From NCBI GenBank assembly GCA_032622095.1, contig CP136062.1, positions 194,873,887-194,937,886 on the forward strand: a DNA stretch of 64,000 nucleotides, in the 5' to 3' direction. The notes beneath the pieces were generated by a model. That model saw only the letters and a list, made by a program, of their open reading frames with translations, made no database searches and was not told where the DNA came from. Positions 24,056 to 35,194 of the stretch are shown here, one piece after another. Source of the DNA: Siphonodentalium dalli. Taxonomy: Eukaryota > Mollusca > Scaphopoda > Gadilida > Siphonodentaliidae. Each line of letters starts with the position of its first letter. The first letter of the stretch is position 1. The position numbers and the translations under genes were made by a program.

Positions 24056-25009
24056 AGAGTCATGTGGTTTATTGCATTTTTATGTGAATGAACCTTTTTC
24101 TTCAAAATTGACAACGACATCCTGGCGATTGCGAGAGAATGTACACAATGAACTGCATCGATTACCATATGGGCGAGTCGATGATGGGCTTAGCAATTAG
24201 CGTATTGATTGGATGACCGATGATTGGTGTCAATGCGACCAACGGGGCTGTTAGCAGATTGCAGGTACACATAATCTACACATGCATGACACAACTGTTG
24301 CGTGTTCATGGGAATTCAATGTGCGTGTCCATGTACATGTATATTCAGAAGGAAGAAATTGGATGGCGCGTTTTAGTGGATTCGAACGTATTGGACAATT
24401 ATTTAAATAATCTAATTTGGAAAATATATAGTCCACAATGAATGACATGGTCACAGAAACGCCCAAAATAAATGAAAAACAAATTTTATTGTACAATGTG
24501 TCGCTATGTTGAAACTTTGGTCTGATATAAAATCCAATCCGAATGATTAGACACAAATTGGTAGCTATATGCGACGAGATGATACTTAACACTGACAATG
24601 GCCATGCTTTTAACGCGATAGTCACTTAACATATTGTCTAGGAACTCAAGCAGACATTTAAAAATATTGTTTAAATATCTTTAAAATTAACAAGAGCAAT
24701 ACCTGAATGTGCGAGTTGGATATTCCTAGTTTCGACATTTCAGTTTCTAAAATTCCGCATCTCACTATACCGCCCAATGCAACCATGTCTCTAAAAGGTA
24801 GCGGCCAGATGTTTACATCTGTACAACAATACCATACTGCAGTTGAGTGAGAACTAAGGGGGAAACTATTAACAAGCAAATGAGACAAAATAATAGAAAC
24901 GTTTATAGCATAAACGCTATGCAGTAACTATCGCCGGTTAACGCGTTCGCCGCTCATATCGATAGCCGGCTATGTGTAAACAGCACCTTAATCTAATCCA
25001 CTGTCTGAT
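24056..25009. other. Intergenic, nothing recognised
   Basis: Open frames on either strand show no domain. No repeat structure recognised. Confidence 0.4.
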
Positions 25010-25390
25010 TTATCTACACAGTTGCTTCACTACGACCATTTTTGATACCTGTTTCTGTTCTTGGTTGTGGTATGTCGCACCAATTTCTTTTTTTGGGGGG
25101 GGGGGGACTTGCTTCTTCAATAATAAAGTTCCATAGACGGCGTCCAAATGCATGTACATGAAGTCAAGATCAAAATCATTCTCAACCACTTCTACATGTA
25201 GGTATTCTAACACAGTTGATGTGCGTGCATTGAAATCGCATATTAATAGTATTTGACTTGAATGCCGTTTCATATGAGCAATTGCGCACTCGAGTTCAGT
25301 GAAAGTGTTATCTGATGTGTACTTAGTTTCTTCATAGAGCCTCATGACATTTTCATTGGCGTTCGTTACAATTTCTGCCCATTGTACAAA
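25010..25390 (-). pseudogene. LINE endonuclease fragment
   Basis: Minus-strand reading contains ELECAIAHMKRHSSQILLIC followed by DFNARTS, the catalytic GDFN-type strand of APE-like LINE endonucleases (here CDFNARTS), then a leucine-rich segment. Only the middle of the domain is present. A run of G at 25096-25105 marks the break. Confidence 0.6.
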
Positions 25391-25639
25391 TTGACATTTG
25401 GTGTCATATCACTTTAAATGACGACACTATATCGTCACGGACACGAAAACAATACCTCCAGATCTAACTCGTGACAAATTTATTCTGTGTTTCGTGTAAA
25501 ACATGTAGCCAGGTACTATATTTCATCGCAAGTTCGTGACCATAAGAGTCAATGTGCTCATATTCAATATTGTTTGCATAAGGCTCATTGATAGATTGGA
25601 GTTGATTAGTTTTACATGTACGGTCATGCGGCATGTTAA

Positions 25640-26016
25640 CCCTTTACCCAACAGAAGGGCCTTGTGCCAATGCATTCTCTTGTATATGCGAGTCGACCAT
25701 AGGTCGCCTCGCATATATAAGAGAATGCATTGGCTTAACACATGAAAAATTATAAAATTGTTAAAGAATGTAAGAAAAAATGGTAAAAAGTGTTTTTTTT
25801 AGGCCAATGCATTCTCTTATATATGCGAGGCGACCTATACTCGCATATATAAGAGAATGCATTGGCACAGGGCATAACTGTAACTATCACAATGTGGCCA
25901 AGGAGCCGGTTCCAATGATATCCATATTTGTATGGTTCTATTGAGACAGACCGAAGATATGTTAGGCTGTTGAAGCTTTATTTGGCCGGTTTTTTGCCGG
26001 TTTGTTGGGTAAAGGG
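25640..26016. mobile_element. TTAA-flanked MITE (piggyBac/Kolobok-like), copy 1
   Basis: CCCTTTACCCAACA at 25640 and its exact complement ending at 26016 form the ends, each next to TTAA (25636-25639 and 26017-26020). TTAA target duplication and CCC-type ends are usual for piggyBac-like elements. Inside are two hairpin cassettes (25666-25734 and 25803-25866) built from GCCAATGCATTCTCTTATAT and its complement, separated by a short AAAGAATGTAAGAAAAAATG unit. No coding sequence. Confidence 0.8.
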
Positions 26017-26021
26017 TTAAC

Positions 26022-26861
26022 ATCACAATCAAAAGGTGAATGATATGCATTAATTTGACCATAATTATTTACATATACACTATCACATGTATGTTGCAAA
26101 TCAGCATCGCGTTCATCAACACATAAATCATACACATGAAAGTTATCAGGATCTTTAGCATGAAGGAAACGCTGTCTGTCTGTCTGTCCGGATTTTTCTC
26201 CCAGACCACTGGTCCGATTTCAACCAAATTTGGTGGGGTGACTCGGTGTACCCTGGCGGAGGTTACAACGGCGTTTCAAAATTTTGATCGAAATTTATTT
26301 TTAATTAAATGAAAAAAACAACAACAAATAAGCTCGCTATGGGCCTATTTCATTTATCATTATGCTGAACACAAGATCCAACCTCATGGCTACATTAATC
26401 AGTGCCAAACGCATGCTCGTTGTTCATGATTATAGATGGATCAGGATTCCTCGGGAATTTATTATGTAACGTACGTGTAAGTTAAGCGTCACTTTCACAA
26501 TGAAGTGTTGAATTTGCATCAGAAATTGCAGCAAATAGCCCTGCTATCTGGGACATTACATACATTCCCGGACTACTGTCTTTCTCTTGTCAATCGAGAG
26601 TTGAGAGTTTTGTCATAGTTTAGGGGATCGAGATATTTCAGGTGATATTCAATTGAATGGTTAACAACCATGACGGTCAAGGCCGCATCGGTAATGAGTG
26701 CTGAGTGACCACACCAGACGTCCTATTATCATTGATATAAATATAGACATCAGACAATACATTTCCGCTAATATAAGTGCACACGAATCAACGACTGCAC
26801 GCTCTGTGTTAGATGTCGGCTACATACTAGCAGATAATGGATTGTGGGCACTGAGCAGACC
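26022..26861. other. Intergenic with a CTGTCTGTCTG-led repeat fragment
   Basis: 26170-26290 has CTGTCTGTCTGTCTGTCCGG followed by CCGATTTCAACCAAATTTGG, a phrase typical of widespread invertebrate repeats and similar in style to the block at 51.4 kb. Nothing else recognised. Confidence 0.5.
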
Positions 26862-27195
26862 AACCAACATATTCTCGCACAAATAGGCACATAATCGACC
26901 TATAATGTGAAATAGGTACACGATGTGATTATTTGATTCTGAAATAAGCAGATAATGGACGCAGTTCGTTTTATGGCGCGGGCCACAGTGAAAACACATG
27001 TTAAAGGGCGTGTGTCTTTGTGTCATTGTCAGCGCATAATCTGCGTATAATCGCCTCCTTATGAGTCGATAATGTGACTAAAATGCCTCATTTTCAGCAT
27101 ATTATCGACTCAGAATGAGGCGATTCTAAGCAGATTACCTGCGTAAAACAAGTTATATTATAAGCAGAAAATGTGCGGGTTTTCGAGAGAAGAGG
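26862..27195 (+). repeat. MITE family M1, copy F
   Basis: Same orientation as copies B and C. Begins ACCAACATATTCTCGCAC and ends near AGGCTGGACCAACGG; contains the CCTCNTTATGAGTCGATAAT palindrome at 27050-27125. GACCAAC occurs on both flanks and may be part of the ends. Confidence 0.7.
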
Positions 27196-27470
27196 CTGGA
27201 CCAACGGTTGTTTTATCATCGCTCACGCATGTCGAGTCATACATGCATTTAAAGGTGCAAATACTCAGATAATGAACAAACTTAAAACCAAACAGAATAG
27301 TCATGTACTTGTATTATCCGTCGTCTGCATATTTTTACAGAAATCCCTTCCAGATGAATAATAGGCTTTACCAATGTATACTTTTATAACCGACGGGAAA
27401 ACGTCTGCATGTACGATTCCATGTCGACTTACATGGAAAACTATTAACATAGTCGCATGTAGTCCAACAA

Positions 27471-27542
27471 ATTAGACGATTCGGATTAAGACATATTTTA
27501 ATATTTGGACATTTATGTTGTCTTAATTCCTCATCCGTCTAA
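27471..27542 (+). repeat. Short palindromic MITE M3, copy 1
   Basis: ATTAGACGATTCGGATTAAG is mirrored by CTTAATTCCTCATCCGTCTAAT around a TTTTAATATTTGG centre. A second copy in opposite orientation lies at 34872-34942, and both are next to a TAGTCCAACAA-type phrase. Confidence 0.6.
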
Positions 27543-28222
27543 TACAGGACGTGAAAACGTTACTGGCAAAGAACCCGCACAGTCTGTGCGGCAAGGACAT
27601 GCCCCTTTAAATTACATTGTTCACGTCTAATGACACAAATAAAACCATAAATAAAAAACATACCTTTTGTTGGAATGTTAAATATCATGACTGCACTAAC
27701 TAGCATAAATTTGTGTCACTATTAATCCATAAAATTTTCTTTGAAAGACAACTGAAATTTTTTAATCGTCTGCGGCTGTGAGCGCTCCATTCTGAACTCC
27801 TCGACCTGTGACTTCTGGGGCCAACTAAGTGCGCGCATGCGTAATAGATTCAGAAATTTGGGATTTATTTAGGCCACACCAAACTTATTTCGCAGTTTCA
27901 TTGTTCCAGACCACATAGGAACAGGCTGGTATTTTATTGACATTATGGGAACTATATACTTATCATTTTACGGAGTGAATGATTTTTGTTGACATTATAT
28001 AATGTAAGTATATATGTAGTAAGTGCTAGATACAAACGCTAACTGGTTGTCAAGCCACATACAGAAACGTAAAGAAAGCTATATAGTGGGTGGGTGTCCA
28101 GTAGGCCTTTGGTTTCAACAATTGGAAAGTTTATGCCTAACAGGTTGTTCTGATATGCGAGTATTACTGTGGTCCTATTTAATGTAAAATTTGTAGTGAT
28201 GAATCGAGAGAGAGAGAGAGAG

Positions 28223-28253
<31 letters not shown>

Positions 28254-28338
28254 AACGAGCTTCGCTTTGATAATTGAGAATGATACAGCTACGAAAATGC
28301 ATATATGTGTACGGGTTTAATTCTTCTACATAATTTGT
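27543..28338. other. Intergenic, nothing recognised
   Basis: No gene recognised. Ends in a (GA)n(TA)n microsatellite. Confidence 0.4.
28206..28252. repeat. (GA)n(TA)n compound microsatellite
   Basis: GA units from 28206 to 28226 pass directly into TA units to 28252. Confidence 0.95.
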
Positions 28339-29555
28339 AGCGCGCCGCACACGATGCGATATTTGTTGCACGATATTTGTCGCAGACCCTTGCGACGTAA
28401 GATCTGTGTGCGCACACGTTACGATTTTAGTCGTGCGACTTCTGTTTTTATCCGCATCGTACGATCTGGTTGTTTACTTTCTCTTGAATGCAATGGGTTA
28501 CCGTATTATTAACGTGGTATATAGGCTATAGGTATAGGTCTATATTTGTATTTATCGTAGATATTAAATACTAAATTCCAATAAATATTAATATAACAAG
28601 TGTTGTAGTTCTATCGACTAGTAGGCCCTATACCTGATTTAATTCCTCACACAAATTCACAACCAGATATTATTTTGACACCAATTTGCTGGTGTCCAGT
28701 CCACCTGTTTCAATTGTAGTAACCAGGGCATTCCTGACTCCAAGCATACACTTTAGGAGTCAGGGAACAGCTAGTGACCTCGACCTTTCGCCAATGACCC
28801 TTGACCTATCCAACGTGGTAAACAAACTTCGCCATTTAAAATTTTTATGAGCAAGTTGTTGCAATTGTTAACGAATTATAGCCCAAACTGTCAAGTTTAT
28901 TGAATAATACTATAGAGTAAGTACGATCAACTATATAAGGATATGACTTACATATGTTAAAACACTTATCAAACATTATGGGCCAACCAATTTCGGAAGA
29001 TTTCCGTGCACCCAGCAACCCCGGTGGCCAAGTTCAACGGTTGAAAATGTGTTTATGGATATAAAAGGACATACATGTCCATCTCTGATTGTGACGAATG
29101 TTTGTTTACTTGAGTGGTATATGCTATTCACTCAAATCATCTGAAATTTATTATATTTACCATTTTTGTTGCAATTTATATTATTTTACCCCCCCCCATA
29201 GCTTCATACAGTTCATTAAATCAACCTTAATATGGATGTTCTTAAAGATTATTTTAGTAACACTATGTAGGTGAATTTTTTTCTTTTCTTTGGTATGTGG
29301 AACGTATTTACGAACACAAAATTACTATCCAGTCTCATTCAATGGATCCTAAATAATGATTACTGTCAATAATTGTGTTAACTGGTCATCATGTTGAATT
29401 GTTAATTTATTAAAAATTAATTCAATATATTTTATTTTATTTTATTATCTATATATTAAATTATATTGACATTTTTTTAGTATTTAAACACAAATATATC
29501 TGTCAGGCAAAAATAAAAGTGTGTATGTTTCCGATAACGGAGCGAAAACATTAGG

Positions 29556-29690
29556 GTAGGTACAGCCTTCACAATTGGCTACGGCAATCAGCATTCAATG
29601 CCAAAGCAATTTGCTGAAGCAAACTAGGCCACGGCATACTGTTGCCGTAGCGGATTGCCGAAGCCAAACGATCTGAATTAAGAGGGCTGT
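29556..29690. repeat. Imperfect foldback
   Basis: GGCTACGGCAATC (29576) pairs with GATTGCCGAAGCC (29652), and outer GTAGGTACAGCC pairs with GGCTGTAGGTA on the right. Non-coding. Confidence 0.55.
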
Positions 29691-30126
29691 AGGTAGGTAG
29701 GGAATATTTATTTTATTTTATTTTGATATTTTTTATCCAGCTGCAGAAATATTGAATCACCTCGACTGAAGTGACATAAAATGCCAACTTGTGTTGTGGG
29801 AAAAGTATTGCTTGATAAACACAGTGGAAATATACATTATGATTGATGAAAGATCAAACTTACCGGTACGTCATGCTTAAGTATGTTTTTTATTATTCAC
29901 ATACCACATTTTCCTAAAGTTGGCTATAAACTTGGTACGAAATTGATGTCACTAACTTTTATAATTTTACCCATGACACCACTATAATACTGTACTGCTA
30001 TTGTGGCGACTACATCCCATTGTCTGGAGGTAGCCAGTACACCCAACCTAGCATGCCTGGTTTTTGGAAACAGTAGCTGTACCCCTAACATATGTGGTGA
30101 TACCTCTATACATGTATATATATAGT

Positions 30127-30205
30127 AATGCCCTAAGTACTAAATCCTGAAAAGTTATCCATAACTCTGCTGTAGTTAAAGAGTCGATTACTTAGGGCAT
30201 TACTG
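30127..30205. repeat. Inverted repeat GTAATGCCCTAAGTA
   Basis: GTAATGCCCTAAGTA at 30127 is exactly mirrored by TACTTAGGGCATTAC ending near 30204, about 50 bases between arms. Possible MITE ends. Confidence 0.7.
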
Positions 30206-31699
30206 TACAGATACACAACCACCATGTTTGTTGATAGTGTTCATATCTGTACTCTCGGGCTCCAAATAAAAGTGCAGGGGGGAATTCCATTGAAAGTTAA
30301 TAACAGTGCAGACCCACATAATGCCACAGGGGAAACTGAGCAAAACATCAACTATAGTTAAACAATTATTGTATAGTACATGTCATATAGGCCAAGCAAT
30401 CACACATGGGAATCAACATAATATGTGTCATGTGGTGTTTATTCAATATTTAAATATTCACATGTATGCAATATACTTGAATATGTACATGCATAAAGTT
30501 ATAAGCTCATCAATTTGGTATCAGAATCATATACACATCTTGAGTTTGTGCTGATTAATTCAATTTGCATAGCCTCAAAATTAATAAACTTGCAGACCCA
30601 AATAACCACTATGCAGGGCAGATTTCCAAATAAAATAACAAATATGCATGCATGTTTATTTGGAACCCAAGAGTATGTTCCATAAGTCCCAAACAAGGCA
30701 TATAGGTAAAGCAGCCAGGCATGAGATCCACTCTCATAAAATTAAAATTGCAAAATTCATGCCCATCAATCCACAACCCATCAAACACTTCACGTCACTT
30801 TTCACAGGGATATGTTATTAGAAGCCATGTGTTTTGTACACTAATAATTATCAATATATATGAGCTTTAGTCGTAAAAACAGTAAAAAACAAATTAGAAA
30901 ATTTTGACTTTTTCTCAAAATATCAATAAACACTTTACTGTCGGCGGGTTATTGCTAGGGTCGGTCGATGTACGGAAACAAAGCATCTTTTTTTCTGGCC
31001 TCATTCAACTTTATTTCTTTCATTTGCATTTCGACCATATTTCTTTAAATTTTAATATGTTAACTTTATAATGTTTAATAATAAAGGTTGTGTTGGACAT
31101 GCTGCCTCATTACATTATTAACATTGGATTGCCCAGATATGTCTGCCCGAGTCTATGTCTGCCCGAGTCGTCAATGATCCAGTCATTCGGACAGACATTT
31201 GTTTACTAGAGTTCCTTATGCCAATTTTCTAATTTGTTTATGAATAGAACCTGGTGTGAAATTGTCTACAATGGAGGTTACGAGCAGTTTACCTCATCAA
31301 AATACAAACCATTAATAGAACCATGCATATATGGCATCAGTTCTGACAGTACCTCGCAGACGAGTGTGATTCGTCACACCGTAGAATTTCAACCAGGCTC
31401 TGCTCAATGCTCATAATTAATTTTATGACCAAATTTATATTTGTTTTGAATATTTGATAATTTGTGCAATATAAGCAAATACGTCTCAATAGAAATATGC
31501 ATTATTTCAAGACTGTGATGACAATAATCAAATTGATCATCTGGACGAGACAGACACCGTGAAATAACATGAACCGAAAGAACCAACCAAAAACATCAAC
31601 CTATTTAGCATAATACCTTCCAACGGCGCACATACAACCCAACTAATAGAGCTATAAATATGACCTGTACGGTACATACCGTACCGAATCAACACAGAT

Positions 31700-32030
31700 A
31701 TAGAGGATCTCACATGAGTTTCTATTTTATACGGAATTTACCAACCGAGTTCACTAAATTCGATTTGAGCCGAGGTTTACCGAGGCTCAAATAGAATTTA
31801 GAGGACGAGGTTGATAAATTACGTATAAAATAGGACGAGTGTGAGATACCTTTTATCACATGATCAAATAAACCCGAAGCAACGCGAAATATTCATCGAA
31901 AACAACAATCATAAACTACAGCGATCGCAAGTTATTTGAAGAACGCCGTGACGTCATCGCACGCGCTGATATTAAACGTGTCTATTACCGATAATTATGA
32001 AACTGCTTTTATGGCCAAATTATGTGATAA
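31700..32030 (+). repeat. Foldback element M4, left-half copy
   Basis: Nearly identical to 33700-34030 from AGAGGATCTCACATGAGTTT to GGCCNAATTATGTGATAA. The right half found in the full copy is missing, so it is a solo arm. Confidence 0.85.
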
Positions 32031-33699
32031 ATATATCTATTGGCCTATCATATATGTAAAGATAAGATAAGTTTATTGACAATCAAGTCACCTTCACAGG
32101 TAGAGTAATTTAGATAAAACAGACAAACAATAAGTAAACAAATAGATGGACAGAAGATATGAGAAAGTATTGATTGAAGTTGATTGGTGAACTAAAGTGA
32201 TAAAAACTTGCTTAATCTTCATGTCCAACAGTAATCAGATATAGAATAAGGCATTAATGGCCCTACATATGTAGATTTTGTGACCCGTCAGTAACTCAGT
32301 TTATTGCCCAATATCGTGCATCTAATAATAATGATCTATCAATTCGGTCGATTTACCTCGATATGCGGAGCGCGCAGACTCTCTTTTCTTGTGCGTTTAC
32401 TCAATGAGGTTAAATTTTATGATTTAGCCTTGTGTCATTTCATTTTCAAGTAGATTTAATCTTGATTTTTAATTTAGATCCATTGTTTTCGAAAAACGTG
32501 CTATTAACCCGGAAGTCAGTGTTCGTGTTAGTTAATGTCATCCTAACAAAGCGCGGGTCGATGTCGAGAGGCGGAGCTTAATCTTAAATCAAGATGGCCG
32601 CAGCTGTTATCAGACGTCTATTGGAACAAGACGGCTGTCAATCAAGACTACAATTGTAGTTGCATTCCAGAGGCATGAATGTGTTCCGCCGTCCAAAATT
32701 TCCCGCTACTCGGACACTGTATGGACGCCATGTTGTTGTGAAAGAAAACATGTGATCGCCGCGTGTTCACATTAATAGTTGAATCTGATTGGCTACTTCG
32801 AATAAATCGTACGACTCGATCGTAGAAAATCTAAATTATTTGATTACTTGCGAGGCCGATCGTTTGACAAAATGTCCTGCGATTTTCCACCGCACACGCT
32901 ACGATTTGACCCGTAATCGGTGCCCGATATTTGTCGTACGATATATATCGCATCGTGTGCGGCGCGCTTAAGGCAGATTTAGGTTTTCCGTATCAATAAT
33001 ATATGTCGGCCGGTCTATTGCCAATTGTGTAATTTCCCATTTTACTTAACACAGTCAGTCAACTATTTTCGGTACGGTACCGTACGTACATACTTTAATT
33101 TATCTCCAAGTCTTCCAATGTACGTTTTAACAGATATTCACCGTATTAACGACCATATATTCTTTTAAATATAGTAGGATGACCATACTTACCATTACTT
33201 ACCGTAGAAGACATTAACACAACTGTTTATTTGAACGTTGATTTACCGTTTTCTCACTTTACTGGAAAAAGCGGTAATAATCGGAACCACAATCGGAACG
33301 GCAGGATTTTTGTTCCGATGCCGATTATAAAAAGGCAAACGAAAATATAGGCGAGGTGCCGTTTCAGTTAATCTGTTCATCACTAGAAATGTGTTGCTTT
33401 TATGACAAACTATCGAACATATGTTCCGGCTTTTGGTTATAGTTTTCGACTTGTGAACATTTCATGGGGCAGGTGGTCGTTGAATTCATCGAATACAACT
33501 GATTTACTTACCCGAAAATCCACAGCAATACGAATATAATCCACATAAGTGACTAATAATAATAACTATTGACCATGCCTATCATACACTCGTCGAATCT
33601 TGACATACGGGAAAGCTTGAAAGACCAAGCGTCCGGTTAACCATAAAGCATAGACTATTACGCTTTTTAAAAGTAATCAATTTGAATTTCAAAAATAAT

Positions 33700-34348
33700 A
33701 AATAGAGGATCTCACATGAGTTTCTATTTTATACGGAATTTATCAACCGAGTTCACTAAATTCGATTTGAGCCGAGGTTTACCGAGGCTCAAATAGAATT
33801 TAGAGGACGAGGTTGATAAATTACGTATAAAATAGGACGAGTGTGAGATACCTTTTATCATATGATCAAATAAACCCGAAGCAACGCGAAATATTCATCG
33901 AAAACAACAATCATAAACTACAGCGATCGCAAGTTATTTGAAGAACGCCGTGACGTCATCGCACGCGCTGATATTAAACGTGTCTATTACCGATAATTAT
34001 GAAACTGCTTTTATGGCCTAATTATGTGATAAAATAATTTATCACATGATTAGCACTATTTTCCGATGTAATATTCGAGCGTAATAGACACGTGTAATAT
34101 CGTCGCGTGCAATGACGTCACGCTGCTCTTTGGGACAATGTTCGCTGGCTGCAGTTAATTGTTGTTCTTTTCGGTTCTTTTCGATAAAATTTTAGCGATT
34201 ATATGATCTTGTGATAAAAAGTATCTCAAACTCAAACTCGTCCACTAAATTCTATTTGAGCCTCGGTAAACCTCGGCTCAAATCGAATTTAGTGAACTCG
34301 GTTGATAAATTCCGTATAAAATAGAAACTCATGTGAGATCCTCTATTT
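33700..34348. mobile_element. Foldback element M4, full copy
   Basis: A 649-bp inverted-repeat element with arms of about 320 bp. AAATAGAGGATCTCACATGA at the left is mirrored exactly at 34329-34348. Pairing is near perfect for the outer ~150 bp and looser inside, where both arms keep GTGACGTCAYYGCACGCG and ACACGTGTCTATTAC. Each arm has its own small inverted repeat (GATTTGAGCCGAGGTTTACC / AGGCTCAAATAGAATTT). No coding sequence. Confidence 0.85.
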
Positions 34349-35190
34349 CCATATCACTTCAAATATTGTTTACTTAAGAAAATGCATCTTTATTTTTGGT
34401 ACAGAAATTTCAATGGCATAATTTTGATAAGAACACTTGTATGATGAAAATGTCAACAAAATCGGACAAACAGACCCTTATTATTGTTAATTATCAAACA
34501 AACAACATTTGGCGCTAATATGCTATCTATAAATGACAACAATTTGACCCAGTTGATATTTCCAGATCTGCACGGTACATTTTCAAGAGTAATCAATTTG
34601 CCTGGCCTTTATTTTAGAAGCGTGACGTCATTGCGTTCGTTTGTTATTGAAAATGGTGATATGTTTTCACACTCAGGATTAAACTAACAAATCTGTAATT
34701 CTGACAACTTTTATATCACAATCTATGTGTGAACACAAAGAATATTATCTCCGCTACAGGTATGTATTGGTATAAAATTTAAGAGAAAATGGTACTTTGA
34801 AGGGGTCATATCGGTGGTCACTGGTGTTGACCTGCTTCAAAATATGTGCTAACTGGGCTTTCAGCTCTATTATTAGACTATAAGGATTAAGATAATCGTA
34901 AATGTCTAAATATTAAAATATATCTTAATCCGAATAGTCTAACTTGTTGGACTAAGTCGCATGTAGTAAACATGCCCTTCGGAAGTTATCAAGGGTTTCC
35001 ATCATTAAGACATGATTGTATCCACGATATTCACGTGTAGGGTCGAGCTGAACCGTGTTCGTCGTTGCAAGTTTCTGCAAATTACATACATTGTGGTTGT
35101 GAGTGAGTGATGCGCTGCCACGTGCGGCAGCGCGGTGCCACAACATCCAGCAGATAAATGATGGCGGTCCAATTTAATAATACGATTCGT
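34349..35190. other. Intergenic; M3 copy 2 at 34872-34942
   Basis: Apart from the inverted second copy of the M3 palindrome (ATTAGACTATAAGGATTAAG to CTTAATCCGAATAGTCTAAC) no feature is recognised. Confidence 0.5.
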
Positions 35191-35194
35191 TGGA

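Larger units (their letters stand above)
28339..32968. mobile_element. Candidate 4.6-kb element bounded by AGCGCGCCGCACACGATGCG ends
   Basis: AGCGCGCCGCACACGATGCG at 28339 is matched by its exact complement ending at 32968. Both ends continue with related sub-motifs (CGATATTTGTCG, CGCACACGYTACGATTT, TCGTACGA). The interior has no recognisable coding region, only AT-rich DNA, a foldback at 29556-29690, a hairpin pair at 30127-30205 and a half copy of element M4. The two ends may belong to one element or to two decayed copies of the same family; no target duplication is obvious. Confidence 0.4.

Noticed and set aside
24251-24625. 124-codon minus-strand frame
   Set aside because: No recognisable domain, no neighbouring signals, composition like random AT-rich DNA.
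25640-26016. CRISPR-like spaced repeats
   Set aside because: Repeats are inverted hairpins within a TTAA-flanked element in eukaryotic DNA, not direct repeats with unique spacers.
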